A stretch of DNA of 64,000 bases from Rhizobacter sp. SG703 (GTDB taxonomy: Bacteria; Pseudomonadota; Gammaproteobacteria; Burkholderiales; Burkholderiaceae_C): contig NZ_JAAZQK010000014.1 in the NCBI RefSeq assembly GCF_012275445.1, positions 1 to 64,000 of the forward strand, in the 5' to 3' direction. Shown here piece by piece: positions 43,991 through 52,737 of the stretch. Under the pieces are notes generated by a model, which saw only the letters and a list, made by a program, of their open reading frames with translations, had not been told where the DNA came from and searched no databases. Within the stretch, counting starts at the first letter, position 1. Every line of letters begins with the position of its first letter. Position numbers and translations under genes: made by a program.

Positions 43991-44081
43991 GACGACGCCA
44001 TGACGTGTCCCATCCTTCGACGAGGAGCCCGCAAATCGGCCCGAAGCGTGACAACTTCCCCGTCGACTTGTTACCGCTGTG

Positions 44082-44101
44082 TTGTAGATTAATGTCTACA
44101 A
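44082..44101. promoter_or_regulatory. palindrome TGTAG-N8-CTACA upstream of stand-alone OmpR-type gene
   Basis: TTGTAGA and TCTACAA flank TTAATG, a longer 7-bp-arm version of the palindrome at 43971-43990. It lies 31 bases upstream of the wHTH gene; TAGATT within it could itself be the -10 region. Confidence 0.6.
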
Positions 44102-44132
44102 CGTTCGTTGCAACACTACACCGCGAGGCCCC

Positions 44133-44570
44133 ATGTACAGCTTTTCGTCACCCCGCCACCCGTTCGACAACAACACGATGCCGGGCCTCGCGCCTGCGGG
44201 GTCGCGGGCCGACGAGCCTGCGACGGTGGCGGTGCCCGAGTGCGTGGCACCGCTGCGGTTCGGGCGCTGCGAGGTCCGTGTCGCCTCGCGCGAGGTGCTG
44301 GTCGACGGCCTGCCGCGGGCCTTGCAGCCGCGCCCGTTCGACCTGCTGGTGTACCTGATCGAGAGCCGCGACCGGGTGCGCACCACGGACGAACTGCTCG
44401 ACCAGATCTGGCGCCACGAGATCGTCCAGCCCGGCTCGCTGGCCGCCGCGGTGATGCGCATCCGCCAGGCGGTGTGCGATGGCAGCCCCGGCATCGGCCA
44501 GGTCATCCGCACCTACCCGCGCGTCGGCTACCGCTTCGTCGCCGTGCTGGACGGCGACGGCCTGCGCTGA
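44133..44570 (+). CDS. stand-alone OmpR-type winged-helix DNA-binding protein
   Basis: A 145-residue protein whose C-terminal 100 residues are a complete trans_reg_C (OmpR/PhoB/CadC) winged helix: FGRCEVRVASREVLVDGLPRALQPRPFDLLVYLIE, DELLDQIW and IRTYPRVGYRFVAVLD. There is no receiver, kinase or membrane segment; the N-terminal 40 residues look disordered. Such orphan domains usually bind direct repeats of about 11 bp. Two such repeat arrays lie in this window ahead of the pectin lyase gene and the convergent unknown gene; this protein is the nearest candidate to bind them. A palindrome upstream suggests control by the neighbouring response regulator. Confidence 0.83.
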   Translation: MYSFSSPRHPFDNNTMPGLAPAGSRADEPATVAVPECVAPLRFGRCEVRVASREVLVDGLPRALQPRPFDLLVYLIESRDRVRTTDELLDQIWRHEIVQPGSLAAAVMRIRQAVCDGSPGIGQVIRTYPRVGYRFVAVLDGDGLR

Positions 44571-44586
44571 CGTCGCGCTGGTGCCT

Positions 44587-45342
44587 TCATCGCGGCACCG
44601 GCAGGGGCGGGGCGTGCAGCTCCCATTGCTGCTGCGCTTCGACGAAGCGCGACAAGCCCACCTCGTCGACCTCGACGGGCCGCGTCAGCGGCGCGACGTC
44701 GTCGTCGCTGCGCAGCACCACCAGCATCAGGCGCGAACGCAGGATCGCGAGGCCCGGGCTGCCGTCGGGGATGCCGATGGCGCGCAGCTGGTCGAGCGCC
44801 CGTCGCAGCACACCGAGGGGCAACGCGTGCGCGGCGTCGACATCCTTGCGGCGCAGCGCGCGCTCCAGCACGCCCAGGTGGGTAAGCACGCGGCGCGCGC
44901 GGGGGTGCTGCGCCAGCAGCGAGCGCAGGTCGTCGCCGATGCGCTCCAGCGTCGACGGCGCGATGTCGTCGAGCCAGCCCGGCATCGCGGCGCGTGGCAC
45001 GTCTGGTGCGCGCGGCGACTCGGGCGCCGGCCTGCGCACCTGCACCGCGGCACGCGGCGCGAGGCGGCTGCGCAGCAGCTGCAGCAGCAGGCGCCAGGTG
45101 CTGTCGCGCCGCCGCCGCGGCGGGCCGTCGGCAGACGCTTCAGCAAATGGCCCGAGCAGCACGCCGGCGCCGTCGAGCAGCGCCAGCAGCGAGTCGATCT
45201 CGGCGTCGGCCAGCCCTGCCTCGCGGCGCAGCCAGTGGCGGCTGACGGTGTGCACCGACATCGCGCTCAAGGCCTTGCGGAACCGGGTTCGGTCGAGCGA
45301 CGGTGGCAGCGCAGGCAGGCTGCTGATGCGGTACGAGGACAT
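44587..45342 (-). CDS. unknown 251-residue protein
   Basis: A soluble Arg/Leu-rich protein with no recognised motif. The front part is helical (FRKALSAMSVHTVSRHWLRREAGLADAEIDSLLALLDGAGVLLGPF), resembling a helix-turn-helix-like or TIR-less adaptor module but too weak to name. The C-terminal half contains LERIGDDLRSLLAQHPRARRVLTHLGVLERAL and ends acidic. It is convergent with the stand-alone DNA-binding gene and 16 bases from it. Its promoter (array plus -10) closely copies that of the pectin lyase gene, so it may belong to the same regulon. Function unknown. Confidence 0.6.
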   Translation of the reverse strand: MSSYRISSLPALPPSLDRTRFRKALSAMSVHTVSRHWLRREAGLADAEIDSLLALLDGAGVLLGPFAEASADGPPRRRRDSTWRLLLQLLRSRLAPRAAVQVRRPAPESPRAPDVPRAAMPGWLDDIAPSTLERIGDDLRSLLAQHPRARRVLTHLGVLERALRRKDVDAAHALPLGVLRRALDQLRAIGIPDGSPGLAILRSRLMLVVLRSDDDVAPLTRPVEVDEVGLSRFVEAQQQWELHAPPLPVPR

Positions 45343-45380
45343 GGCGAGGGCCTTGCGAGAGCGGGTGGAGCGTGCGAGGG

Positions 45381-45437
45381 ATCGTAGGCAGCGCCCTCGG
45401 CGGCGTCTTGACGGGACCCTGATGGGGTTCTGACGGT
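45381..45437 (-). promoter_or_regulatory. promoter of the 251-residue gene: TACGAT -10 plus three 11-bp direct repeats
   Basis: Heptamers TGACGGG, TGATGGG and TGACGGT begin at plus-strand 45409, 45420 and 45431, exactly 11 bp apart. The minus-strand -10-like TACGAT at 45386-45381 is 22 bp from the nearest repeat, the same spacing as at the pectin lyase promoter, and the distance to the start codon is the same within one base. Confidence 0.7.
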
Positions 45438-45542
45438 CCCGGCACTTCCCCACGATCGCGGGCGGGGCCGCAAGCTGAAGGCAGGCGACACGTGCAGGTG
45501 TTCGGTCCCACACCCAGGCCGACTTCGCCCGCATGCGCGGGG

Positions 45543-47372
45543 TCAGGCCTCGACGTCCAGCACCATCATGAGGCCGCCGCCGCCCTGGTGTTCCACGTTG
45601 TTGTTGGTCGTGTGATGCGGGATGTGGCAATGCACGAGCCACTTGCCGGGTCGGCGGGCCTTCCAGATCACGTCGTAGCGCTGGCCCGGGCCGACATTCA
45701 CCGTGTCGGCGTCGAAGCGGGCCGCGGGGGCCAGGTCGTACCCGTCGCGCGCCACCACGGTGAAAGGCCCCCCATGGACATGCATCGGGTGCACGAAGTT
45801 GTTGTGGGTGCCGATGAAGCGCAGCTTGATCGTCTCGCCGACCTTCATGCTGACGGTATCGGTCTCGGGATAGGCCTTGCCGTTGATGGTGAAGTAGTTC
45901 GGCAACCCGCCTTCCATCAGCATCGCCGGGAAGGTTCTTCCTTCGCGCTCGAGCCACTCCTGCAGCTGGATCACGTATTCCTTGTCGGCACGTTCCCCGG
46001 CGGCCGGGTTGCGGGGATCGATGATGAGCGCCCCGTACAGACCCAGCGCCTGTTGCCGATCGGCATGGTCGTGCGTGTGATAGAAAAACGTGCCCGCCTG
46101 CTCGGTCGTGAACTCGTAGGTGTAGTCCTGGCCCGGCTGGATCGGTTGCTGCGTGATGTTGGCCGGGCCGTCCATCGCGTTCGCCAGGATCAGGCCGTGC
46201 CAATGCACCGTGGTGGATTCAGGCAGGCGGTTCCCGACCCGGATGCGAACGCGGTCGCCTTCGGTGACGCGAAGGCGGGGGCCCGGAATCTGCCGGTTGA
46301 AGGCGTAGCCCTCGACCTGCACGTTCGGCAGGATGTTCCAGCGCACGACGCTGGCTTGCAGGTCGAACACCTTCACGCCGTTCTCGATGCGGGGTTGCAA
46401 TTCGGTGTCGCCCCGTGCATCCGGCGCCGACGTGGATGCGACATTGCGCGGGTGCACGGCGGCCATGTCGCGCATGGCCTCTCCCGGGGTGTCCCAGCCC
46501 ATGATCATTCCCGGCGGCATGATGGCCCCGCCGACGTCCCGTGCCGACAGGCGCATGTTGACGAAGAGCGACGGGACCGTCATGCCGCCCAGCAGCATCA
46601 GCGTGGTGGTCATCGTCACCGCCAGCAACTGCGGACGCGTCACGTCCGGACCCATGCCCGAGCCCATGCCTGCGTGCTGGTGCTTGTGCTTGTGCTTGTG
46701 CCCGGATGCACGTTCGGTCATCAGCCCATGCTTCAGGCGCCGGGCGACCATCCAGACGTTGACCGGATACGCCACCGCGAAACCGGCGATCACGCCCAGC
46801 GACATCGCGCCCCAGAACAGCAATTCCGTCGGTTCCATCGCCCGCATGTCGCGGCCCATCATCAACAGCGTCATGACCGGCGCCATGCCGGCCATCATCG
46901 CGTTCATGCTGATGAACTCGGGCGCGAACGACTTGCGGACGTTCTCCAGGTAGCTGCCGCCCATCATGTTCTTCATGAAGAGCGACTGGAAGATGAACAG
47001 GCCGAACGCGAAGCCGGCGGTGTATTCGACGATGAGGTCCAGCCACATCGGCAGGCCGAGAGAAGCCGTCACGACGGCGGCCAGGATGATGCCGGTGGCG
47101 TCACCGGCAACGCAGTGGATCGTCGAGCCGGCGCCTTGCTTCCACAGGGGCTTGATGAACGCCTCGTGCTCGCCCGGATGCGGCTCCTTGTCGGCCATCA
47201 CATACAGCAGCAGCCCGATCGGCCCCATGTAGAGGGTGACCAGCACGAAGCCCCACTTCATGACCACGGGCTCCGGGTTGTGGCGGAACTGGTCCCACGC
47301 GACATACGCGGTCGACAAGCCTGCCAGCACGAACCACGCGACAAGAAAGTAGTCGACGGGCTGAATGATCAT
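45543..47372 (-). CDS. DUF4396-multicopper oxidase fusion with His-rich linker
   Basis: A 609-residue chimera. Residues 1-about 215 are a membrane domain with six or so helices, of DUF4396 type (STIHCVAGDATGIILAAV; EYTAGFAFGLFIFQSLF). A His-rich loop GHKHKHKHQHAG (from H225) and one more helix follow. The C-terminal 300 residues are a multicopper oxidase with all copper motifs: HWHG (390-393), FYHTHDHADRQ, HPMHVHGGPF and HCHIPHHT. The oxidase would sit on the outer face of the inner membrane, oxidising Cu(I) or phenols, with the loop binding copper or similar metals. I know of no named protein with this fusion. Alone on its strand between regulon and glycosidase genes. Confidence 0.85.
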   Translation of the reverse strand: MIIQPVDYFLVAWFVLAGLSTAYVAWDQFRHNPEPVVMKWGFVLVTLYMGPIGLLLYVMADKEPHPGEHEAFIKPLWKQGAGSTIHCVAGDATGIILAAVVTASLGLPMWLDLIVEYTAGFAFGLFIFQSLFMKNMMGGSYLENVRKSFAPEFISMNAMMAGMAPVMTLLMMGRDMRAMEPTELLFWGAMSLGVIAGFAVAYPVNVWMVARRLKHGLMTERASGHKHKHKHQHAGMGSGMGPDVTRPQLLAVTMTTTLMLLGGMTVPSLFVNMRLSARDVGGAIMPPGMIMGWDTPGEAMRDMAAVHPRNVASTSAPDARGDTELQPRIENGVKVFDLQASVVRWNILPNVQVEGYAFNRQIPGPRLRVTEGDRVRIRVGNRLPESTTVHWHGLILANAMDGPANITQQPIQPGQDYTYEFTTEQAGTFFYHTHDHADRQQALGLYGALIIDPRNPAAGERADKEYVIQLQEWLEREGRTFPAMLMEGGLPNYFTINGKAYPETDTVSMKVGETIKLRFIGTHNNFVHPMHVHGGPFTVVARDGYDLAPAARFDADTVNVGPGQRYDVIWKARRPGKWLVHCHIPHHTTNNNVEHQGGGGLMMVLDVEA

Positions 47373-47511
47373 CGGACTCCCCTCGATTCCTGGAGGGGGG
47401 CACTTTCAGGCCGGCCCCGATGGGAAGGTCAAGGCGTGCGTCGATTCCTTCGAGGAGGGTGTGGTTTTCTCCGGCAGGGCGCTTCGCTTCGAGCCGCGTT
47501 CTGGAAGAAGG

Positions 47512-49311
47512 TCACGGCAAGGTGTAGGTCAGGATCAGTTCGGGCGGGCTTTGCGCCCCGTTCCAGTCGATGTAGTTGTTGGTGTTCGTGCCGTCCGTGG
47601 CCTTGAAGAACGACACGCGGTACTGCGTCCGCCCGTTGCCGCGCGTGAGGTTGATCGTGTTGGCCGGCACGCTGCCGTGCGACAGGACTTGGGTCGGACC
47701 CTGCGCCGGGTCGCTCATCTGTCCGACACCTGGCCGGTCGGCACCGCTGAAATCTTCCGGTGCCAGGCCCGACGCGCCACCGAACCAGCGGTTCGCCGCA
47801 TCGATCGACAAGGGCGCGAATCCGGCGGCGAACGGGTTGGTGCCCGCCCCCGTGGCCGTCTGCGTCAACAGCAGCGTCGGCTGGCTCGGCCCCACCACGG
47901 CGTCGGCGGGCAGGGCCTGCTGCGTGTAGAACGACAGCACCGCCTTGGATTGGCAGTTCTTGCATCCGCCGGCGCCGCCATTGGTGTCGCCTGTGCGCAC
48001 AGGCCAACCCGGCGTGGCCAGCGCGCCCGCGCCGGGCGTGGCGGGAGAGTCGCGCACGGTGCCGCTTTCCGTGTTCACGGCGTCGATGCCGGTGATGCTG
48101 GCCACTCGCACGTCATCGACGAATTGCGTGGCGTGCGCCTGACTCTGGACATCCATGCAGGCCTTGTTGTCGCCCCAGTAGTAGGCGAATGCCAGGTGCT
48201 GCACCGGACCGAGCGCGGTCGGCTGGCTGTGCTGCGCATCGATGCTCGTCATGAACTGCAGCGTGTTGGCGTTGTCGCCGTAGCCGCAGGGCGTCTGGTC
48301 GTCGGGCGGCGCGTACTTGTAGTTCACCGCGTACTGCGCCGCGCCGAAGGGCTTGTCGTTGTCCACGGCGAGCTTCATCAGCGAATAGAACACGCGCTCG
48401 TCGTTGCCGCCGGCGGGGAATTCGAGCTTGAAGAACCCGGTGTCGCCCTTCAGGAAATAGAAGGCTCCGGACACCACATCCACCCAGCTGCTCTTGCCTG
48501 CGGCATCGCGCGGGTACCAGGGGTCGAGGTCGCTCGTCGCCGCCGTGCGGTGGAAGACCCAGGCCTCCCAGCAGAAGATCAGGTTGTGCAGGTGGCGCTG
48601 GTTCACGTAGTAATCAGCGACCTGGTTCCACAGCGTGACGAAATCGGCCGGCAGCTTGCCGTCCGCGTAGTATTTTTCGCCGGTGTTCACTTCGGCGAAC
48701 GGCCGGAAGACGACCGGTATGCCGGCGTCGCTCAGCGTCTGCAAGCCGTCGGCAATGGTGTCGATGTCGTCCCAGAAGCGGCCCGCGGGCGTATCGGGGG
48801 CGCGGTTGGACAGGAACAGCTTGGACAGCGCCTTGTCCTTCGGGCTGGACGAGCGGCCGGAGTTGCGGTCCCACGGATTGGGCGGCGTGGCCGTGATGCT
48901 GACGATCGGATGGTAGATCGCCGAGGCATCGAGCAGGCGGGCGTTGATCTGCGACACGTAGGCCTGCTCCAGCACATAGTGCGTGGCGTCGAGGTTGGCG
49001 TCGTACCGCGCACCGATCATGCGCGGGTAGGCGCGGCGCGGGGAGGCGCTGGCGATGCGGTAGGTGTTCATGTCGAACACCTGCGGTGCCGACGACAGGT
49101 CGCCCGGGCCGCCCATGTGCTGGCCCTCGATCATGTTCGACCGGCTTGCCAGCGTGCGCGTGCGGATGAAGTCGAAGACAGACTGCGTCTCGGCGCTGTG
49201 GGCCTTGTCGTAGAGCTCGGCGGAGGACCCATCGCCCGCGTGGGCGGCGGGCATCAGCGAGCCGAAAAGAACCAGGGCCGCCAAGGCGCGCCATGGAAAG
49301 AGACCTGACAT
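47512..49311 (-). CDS. GH26-like glycosidase with beta-rich C-terminal domain
   Basis: A 599-residue secreted protein (signal peptide ending near AHA-GDG). Residues about 40-370 resemble a GH26 endo-mannanase-type TIM barrel: QHMGG, RPFAEVNTGEKYY (acid/base E207) and the LIFCWEAWVFH end. In GH26 the acid/base motif is usually RPFHEMN; here His is replaced by Ala, so activity may differ. The C-terminal 200 residues form a beta-rich DNRLRE/CBM-like domain (RTQYRVSFFKATDGT...LILTYTLP). Four Cys near CKNCQ could form disulfides. Target probably a plant-type mannan or related glycan, but this is uncertain. Confidence 0.7.
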   Translation of the reverse strand: MSGLFPWRALAALVLFGSLMPAAHAGDGSSAELYDKAHSAETQSVFDFIRTRTLASRSNMIEGQHMGGPGDLSSAPQVFDMNTYRIASASPRRAYPRMIGARYDANLDATHYVLEQAYVSQINARLLDASAIYHPIVSITATPPNPWDRNSGRSSSPKDKALSKLFLSNRAPDTPAGRFWDDIDTIADGLQTLSDAGIPVVFRPFAEVNTGEKYYADGKLPADFVTLWNQVADYYVNQRHLHNLIFCWEAWVFHRTAATSDLDPWYPRDAAGKSSWVDVVSGAFYFLKGDTGFFKLEFPAGGNDERVFYSLMKLAVDNDKPFGAAQYAVNYKYAPPDDQTPCGYGDNANTLQFMTSIDAQHSQPTALGPVQHLAFAYYWGDNKACMDVQSQAHATQFVDDVRVASITGIDAVNTESGTVRDSPATPGAGALATPGWPVRTGDTNGGAGGCKNCQSKAVLSFYTQQALPADAVVGPSQPTLLLTQTATGAGTNPFAAGFAPLSIDAANRWFGGASGLAPEDFSGADRPGVGQMSDPAQGPTQVLSHGSVPANTINLTRGNGRTQYRVSFFKATDGTNTNNYIDWNGAQSPPELILTYTLP

Positions 49312-49650
49312 GTCTGGAGCTCCCTTGTCTGAACCCCATCGCCGGGGGCGCTCAATGGTAGGAGGATGCCGTCCCGCAAGCGTGGTTCAGGTTAGGGGGC
49401 CGCGTGGCCGTCTCCAGACAAGCCTCGAGAACGCTGATGCTCGAAAATCCGCGATGGACGCTCACAGCGACTGGCAGCGAGGATCCATCTTTTGTCGACG
49501 CCAGTCAGGTCTGACTTGGCCTCTCCCGACGCCGTGAAAAGCCAAGCGCAATAGCCGTACTGGAACCATTGCAAGAACGACCGACGGCAGGCACCGCTGG
49601 AAAAAGCCCCGGGAATGTGAGCGCCGTACTTGGAAGAACGCCTGCGTTCT
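49312..49650. other. intergenic region without gene
   Basis: No supported gene. It must hold the promoter of the glycosidase gene on the minus strand, but no clear hexamer pair is visible. It also separates that gene from the end of the P-loop kinase-like gene. Confidence 0.4.
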
Positions 49651-50160
49651 TCATTCGGGGCATCGCACCGCCGCGCCCGTGGTGTCGACGTGCACGACCC
49701 CTGTCAGCTCGTCGGCCTGGAGCGGCAGAAAGCGCGACTTCAGCGCGTCGTAGGTCGCATCGGCAACGAACACGCTGCCTCGCAGGTTTCGGTTGCGCTC
49801 CTGTATCCGGTGGCGGGCCAATTCCTCGGGGCACGACAACGCATACAGCCGCACATCGGCACCCAATTCGGCTGCGCCGGCGCGGGCGGCGTCGCGCCAC
49901 GAGCGAGTCCAGAAACCGTAGTCGAGGATCACGTCGGCGCCGCAGCGCACGACCGCCCGCCACTGTTCGTTCGCGATGTCGAAGACTCGCGTCATGAAGT
50001 CGTCGAAACGCTCCGCCGGCGGGTCATCACCGTAAAGCCGCGTGAGCCATTCGTCGGGCGAGAAGCGCACGGCACGAATCTCGCGTTCGAGGCGGCGTGC
50101 GAAAGTGGTCTTGCCGACGCCGAGATAGCCGTGGATGAGGTGGACGATGGGCATGGGCAA
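49651..50160 (-). CDS. P-loop ATPase/kinase-like protein
   Basis: A 169-residue protein of the AAA_33/adenylate-kinase-like type. Walker A is HGYLGVGKTTFA (K17), Walker B-like VRCGADVILDYGFW, and R residues in the LID-type region RHRIQERNRNLRG. Such small ATPases phosphorylate small molecules or ribose hydroxyls; relatives include shikimate kinase-like and zeta-toxin-like proteins. No toxin-antitoxin partner is adjacent. The second Met (MPIVHLIHG) is an alternative start. Substrate unknown. Confidence 0.78.
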   Translation of the reverse strand: MPMPIVHLIHGYLGVGKTTFARRLEREIRAVRFSPDEWLTRLYGDDPPAERFDDFMTRVFDIANEQWRAVVRCGADVILDYGFWTRSWRDAARAGAAELGADVRLYALSCPEELARHRIQERNRNLRGSVFVADATYDALKSRFLPLQADELTGVVHVDTTGAAVRCPE

Positions 50161-50230
50161 TGCTAGCGCGAGGGTCGAGAGGCCGCTGCCGAGGCTTGTT
50201 GGCGATCACGGAAGCAAGCTCGACAGCGCC

Positions 50231-52108
50231 TCACTCCACCGTCACGCTCTTCGCCAGGTTGCGCGGCTTGTCCACATCCGTCCCCCGCGCACACGCCGTG
50301 TGGTACGCCAGCAGCTGCAGCGGCACCACGTGAAGAATGGGCGACAGCGCGCCGTAGTGCTCCGGCATCCGGATCACGTGCAGCCCTTCGCTGCTTTCGA
50401 TGCGCGTGTCCGCATCGGCGAACACGAACAGCTCGCCGCCGCGCGCGCGCACTTCCTGCAGGTTGCTCTTCAGCTTCTCGAGCAGCGCGTCGTTCGGCGC
50501 CACGGTGACCACCGGCATCTCCGCCGTCACCAGCGCGAGCGGCCCGTGCTTCAGCTCGCCGGCCGGGTAGGCCTCGGCATGGATGTAGCTGATCTCCTTC
50601 AGCTTCAGCGCGCCTTCCAGCGCGATCGGGTAGTGCAGCCCGCGGCCCAGGAACAGCGCGTTCTCCTTGCGTGCGAACTCTTCGCTCCACGCAATCACCT
50701 GCGGCTCCAGCGCCAGCACCGCCTGCACCGCCACCGGCAGGTGGCGAAGCGCCTTCAGGTGCTCCTGCTCCTGTGCATCGCTCAGGTGCCCGCGCACCTG
50801 CGCCAGCGCCAGCGTCAGCAGGAACAAGCCGACCAGCTGCGTGCTGAAGGCCTTCGTCGACGCCACGCCGATCTCGGCGCCGGCGCGCGTGATGTAGGCC
50901 AGCTCGCATTCGCGCACCATCGCGCTGGTTGCCACGTTGCACACCGTCAGCGTGTGCTTCATGCCCAGGCTGCGCGCGTGCTTCAGCGCGGCCAGCGTGT
51001 CGGCGGTCTCGCCGCTCTGCGTGATCGTCACGACCAGCGTGCGCGGGTTCGGCACGCTGTCGCGGTAGCGGTACTCGCTCGCGATCTCGACGCTGGTCGG
51101 GATCTTCGCGATGCTCTCCAGCCAGTACTTCGCGGTCGAGCCGCTGTAGTAGCTGGTGCCGCAGGCGAGGATCAGCACCTGGTCGACGTCCTTGAAGACC
51201 TTGTACGCGCCGTCGCCGAACAGCTCCGGCGTGATGCCTTCGACCGCGTCCAGCGTGTCGGCGATCGCGCGCGGCTGCTCGAAGATCTCCTTCTGCATGT
51301 AGTGCCGGTACGGGCCGAGCTCGGCCGCGCCGGTGTGCGCGTGCACCGTGCGCACCTCGCGCTGCACCACCTTGTAGGCGCCGTCGGCGGCGCGGCTGGT
51401 GATCCACAGCTTGCCGAGCTGCAGGTCGACCACGTCGCCCTCTTCGAGGTAGACGATCTGGTCGGTCACGCCGGCCAGTGCCATCGCGTCCGAGGCGAGG
51501 AAGTTCTCGCCGCTGTTCTTGCTGCCCGCTCTGTCGCCGATACCCAGCACGAGCGGCGAGCCTTCCCGCGCGCCGATCACGCGGTGCGGCTCGTCGCGGC
51601 AGAACACCGCGATCGCGAACGCGCCGCGCAGCTGCAGCGTCGCGCGCTGCACCGCGTCGAGCAGGTCGCCGTCGTACAGGTGGTCGACCAGGTGCGCGAT
51701 GACCTCGGTGTCGGTCTGGCTGTCGAACACGTAGCCCTTGGCCTTCAGCTCGGCGCGCAATTCGTCGTGGTTCTCGATGATGCCGTTGTGCACCAGCGCG
51801 ATCCGCCCGGCGGAGGCCGCCTTCGCGCCCGGGCCGGCCGAGAAATGCGGGTGCGCGTTGTGCACCACCGGCGCGCCGTGCGTCGCCCAGCGGGTGTGGG
51901 CGATGCCGGTGCCGGACTGCACTTCGTCGCTGCGCACGTTGGCTTCGAGTTCGGCCACGCGCGAGGTGCTGCGCGCCCGGCGCAGCTGGCCGTTCTGGTG
52001 GACGGCCACGCCGCAGGAGTCATACCCGCGGTACTCCAGGCGTTTCAGCCCTTCGATCAGGATCGGAACGATGTTGCGGGTGCTGACGGCGCCGACGATG
52101 CCACACAT
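50231..52108 (-). CDS. glmS: glutamine–fructose-6-phosphate aminotransferase
   Basis: A 625-residue GlmS, first enzyme of UDP-GlcNAc synthesis: glutamine plus fructose-6-phosphate gives glucosamine-6-phosphate. The N-terminal glutaminase begins MCGIVGAVS with nucleophile Cys2, the SIS isomerase domains carry CGTSYYSG and the C-terminal LAKSVTVE is the conserved end. No glmS ribozyme-like leader is evident. It is divergent from an Lrp-type regulator. Near-universal length supports the start. Confidence 0.95.
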   Translation of the reverse strand: MCGIVGAVSTRNIVPILIEGLKRLEYRGYDSCGVAVHQNGQLRRARSTSRVAELEANVRSDEVQSGTGIAHTRWATHGAPVVHNAHPHFSAGPGAKAASAGRIALVHNGIIENHDELRAELKAKGYVFDSQTDTEVIAHLVDHLYDGDLLDAVQRATLQLRGAFAIAVFCRDEPHRVIGAREGSPLVLGIGDRAGSKNSGENFLASDAMALAGVTDQIVYLEEGDVVDLQLGKLWITSRAADGAYKVVQREVRTVHAHTGAAELGPYRHYMQKEIFEQPRAIADTLDAVEGITPELFGDGAYKVFKDVDQVLILACGTSYYSGSTAKYWLESIAKIPTSVEIASEYRYRDSVPNPRTLVVTITQSGETADTLAALKHARSLGMKHTLTVCNVATSAMVRECELAYITRAGAEIGVASTKAFSTQLVGLFLLTLALAQVRGHLSDAQEQEHLKALRHLPVAVQAVLALEPQVIAWSEEFARKENALFLGRGLHYPIALEGALKLKEISYIHAEAYPAGELKHGPLALVTAEMPVVTVAPNDALLEKLKSNLQEVRARGGELFVFADADTRIESSEGLHVIRMPEHYGALSPILHVVPLQLLAYHTACARGTDVDKPRNLAKSVTVE

Positions 52109-52245
52109 GGGAGTCTTTCTGGTGAAACGGGATGGGCGGATCGTAGGGAGGTTGGTGTGGCAAATGTTTGCTCAAAAAACGCATGAATGAAATAATCTGC
52201 CATTCACTGGAAAAGTGGAGCGAATATTTCAAATGACTGCGTGAA

Positions 52246-52737
52246 ATGGCGGAATCGGACAAAAAACTGAGCCTCGACCCCACCGACTTGAGGGTGCTGG
52301 AGCTGCTGCAGAACGACGCGTCGCTGTCCAACCAGGACCTCGCGGCGGCCGCGCACACCTCGCCGGCCACCTGCCTGCGCCGCGTCAAGCGGCTGGTCGA
52401 GGCCGGCGTGATCGAGCGGCGCGTGGCGATCCTGTCGCCCGAGAAGCTCGGCGCCGGGCTCACGGTGCTGGCCGAGATCACGCTGGATCGCCAGGGCGCC
52501 GAGCACCTCGCCGCCTTCGAGGCGCGCGCGGTGGCCGAGCCGGCGGTGCAGCAGTGCTACCGCGTCTCGCCCGGACCGGACTTCATGCTGGTGATGCAGG
52601 CGCCCGACATGGCCGGCTACCACGCGCTGGTGCAGCGCCTCTTCACGCAGGATGCCAACGTGCGCAACGTGAAGGCCTTCTTCAACGTGCACCGCGCGAA
52701 GTTCGAGCCGCGCATCGCACTGCCGGTCATCGGCTGA
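52246..52737 (+). CDS. Lrp/AsnC-family regulator
   Basis: A 163-residue regulator with an N-terminal helix-turn-helix (LDPTDLRVLELLQNDASLSNQDLAAAA, then SPATCLRRVKRL) and a C-terminal RAM ligand domain (VQQCYRVSPGPDFMLVMQAPD). Such proteins form octamers and respond to amino acids. It is divergent from glmS; the AT-rich 137-bp gap contains GAATG-N11-CATTC at 52185-52205, a possible site for it. It overlaps the convergent HxlR gene by eleven bases. Confidence 0.88.
   Translation: MAESDKKLSLDPTDLRVLELLQNDASLSNQDLAAAAHTSPATCLRRVKRLVEAGVIERRVAILSPEKLGAGLTVLAEITLDRQGAEHLAAFEARAVAEPAVQQCYRVSPGPDFMLVMQAPDMAGYHALVQRLFTQDANVRNVKAFFNVHRAKFEPRIALPVIG

Noticed and set aside
43990-44007. TGACGAC/TGACGTG spaced 11 bp upstream of the response regulator gene
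   Set aside because: Only two weak copies, no -10 at the 22-bp distance seen in the two good arrays.
44587-46203. 538-codon minus-strand frame including the end of the oxidase region
   Set aside because: Only the last 251 codons have a plausible start and composition; the front is antisense-like and lies in a different frame from the oxidase.
50135-52186. 683-codon plus-strand frame opposite glmS
   Set aside because: Antisense of a complete GlmS; no independent evidence.
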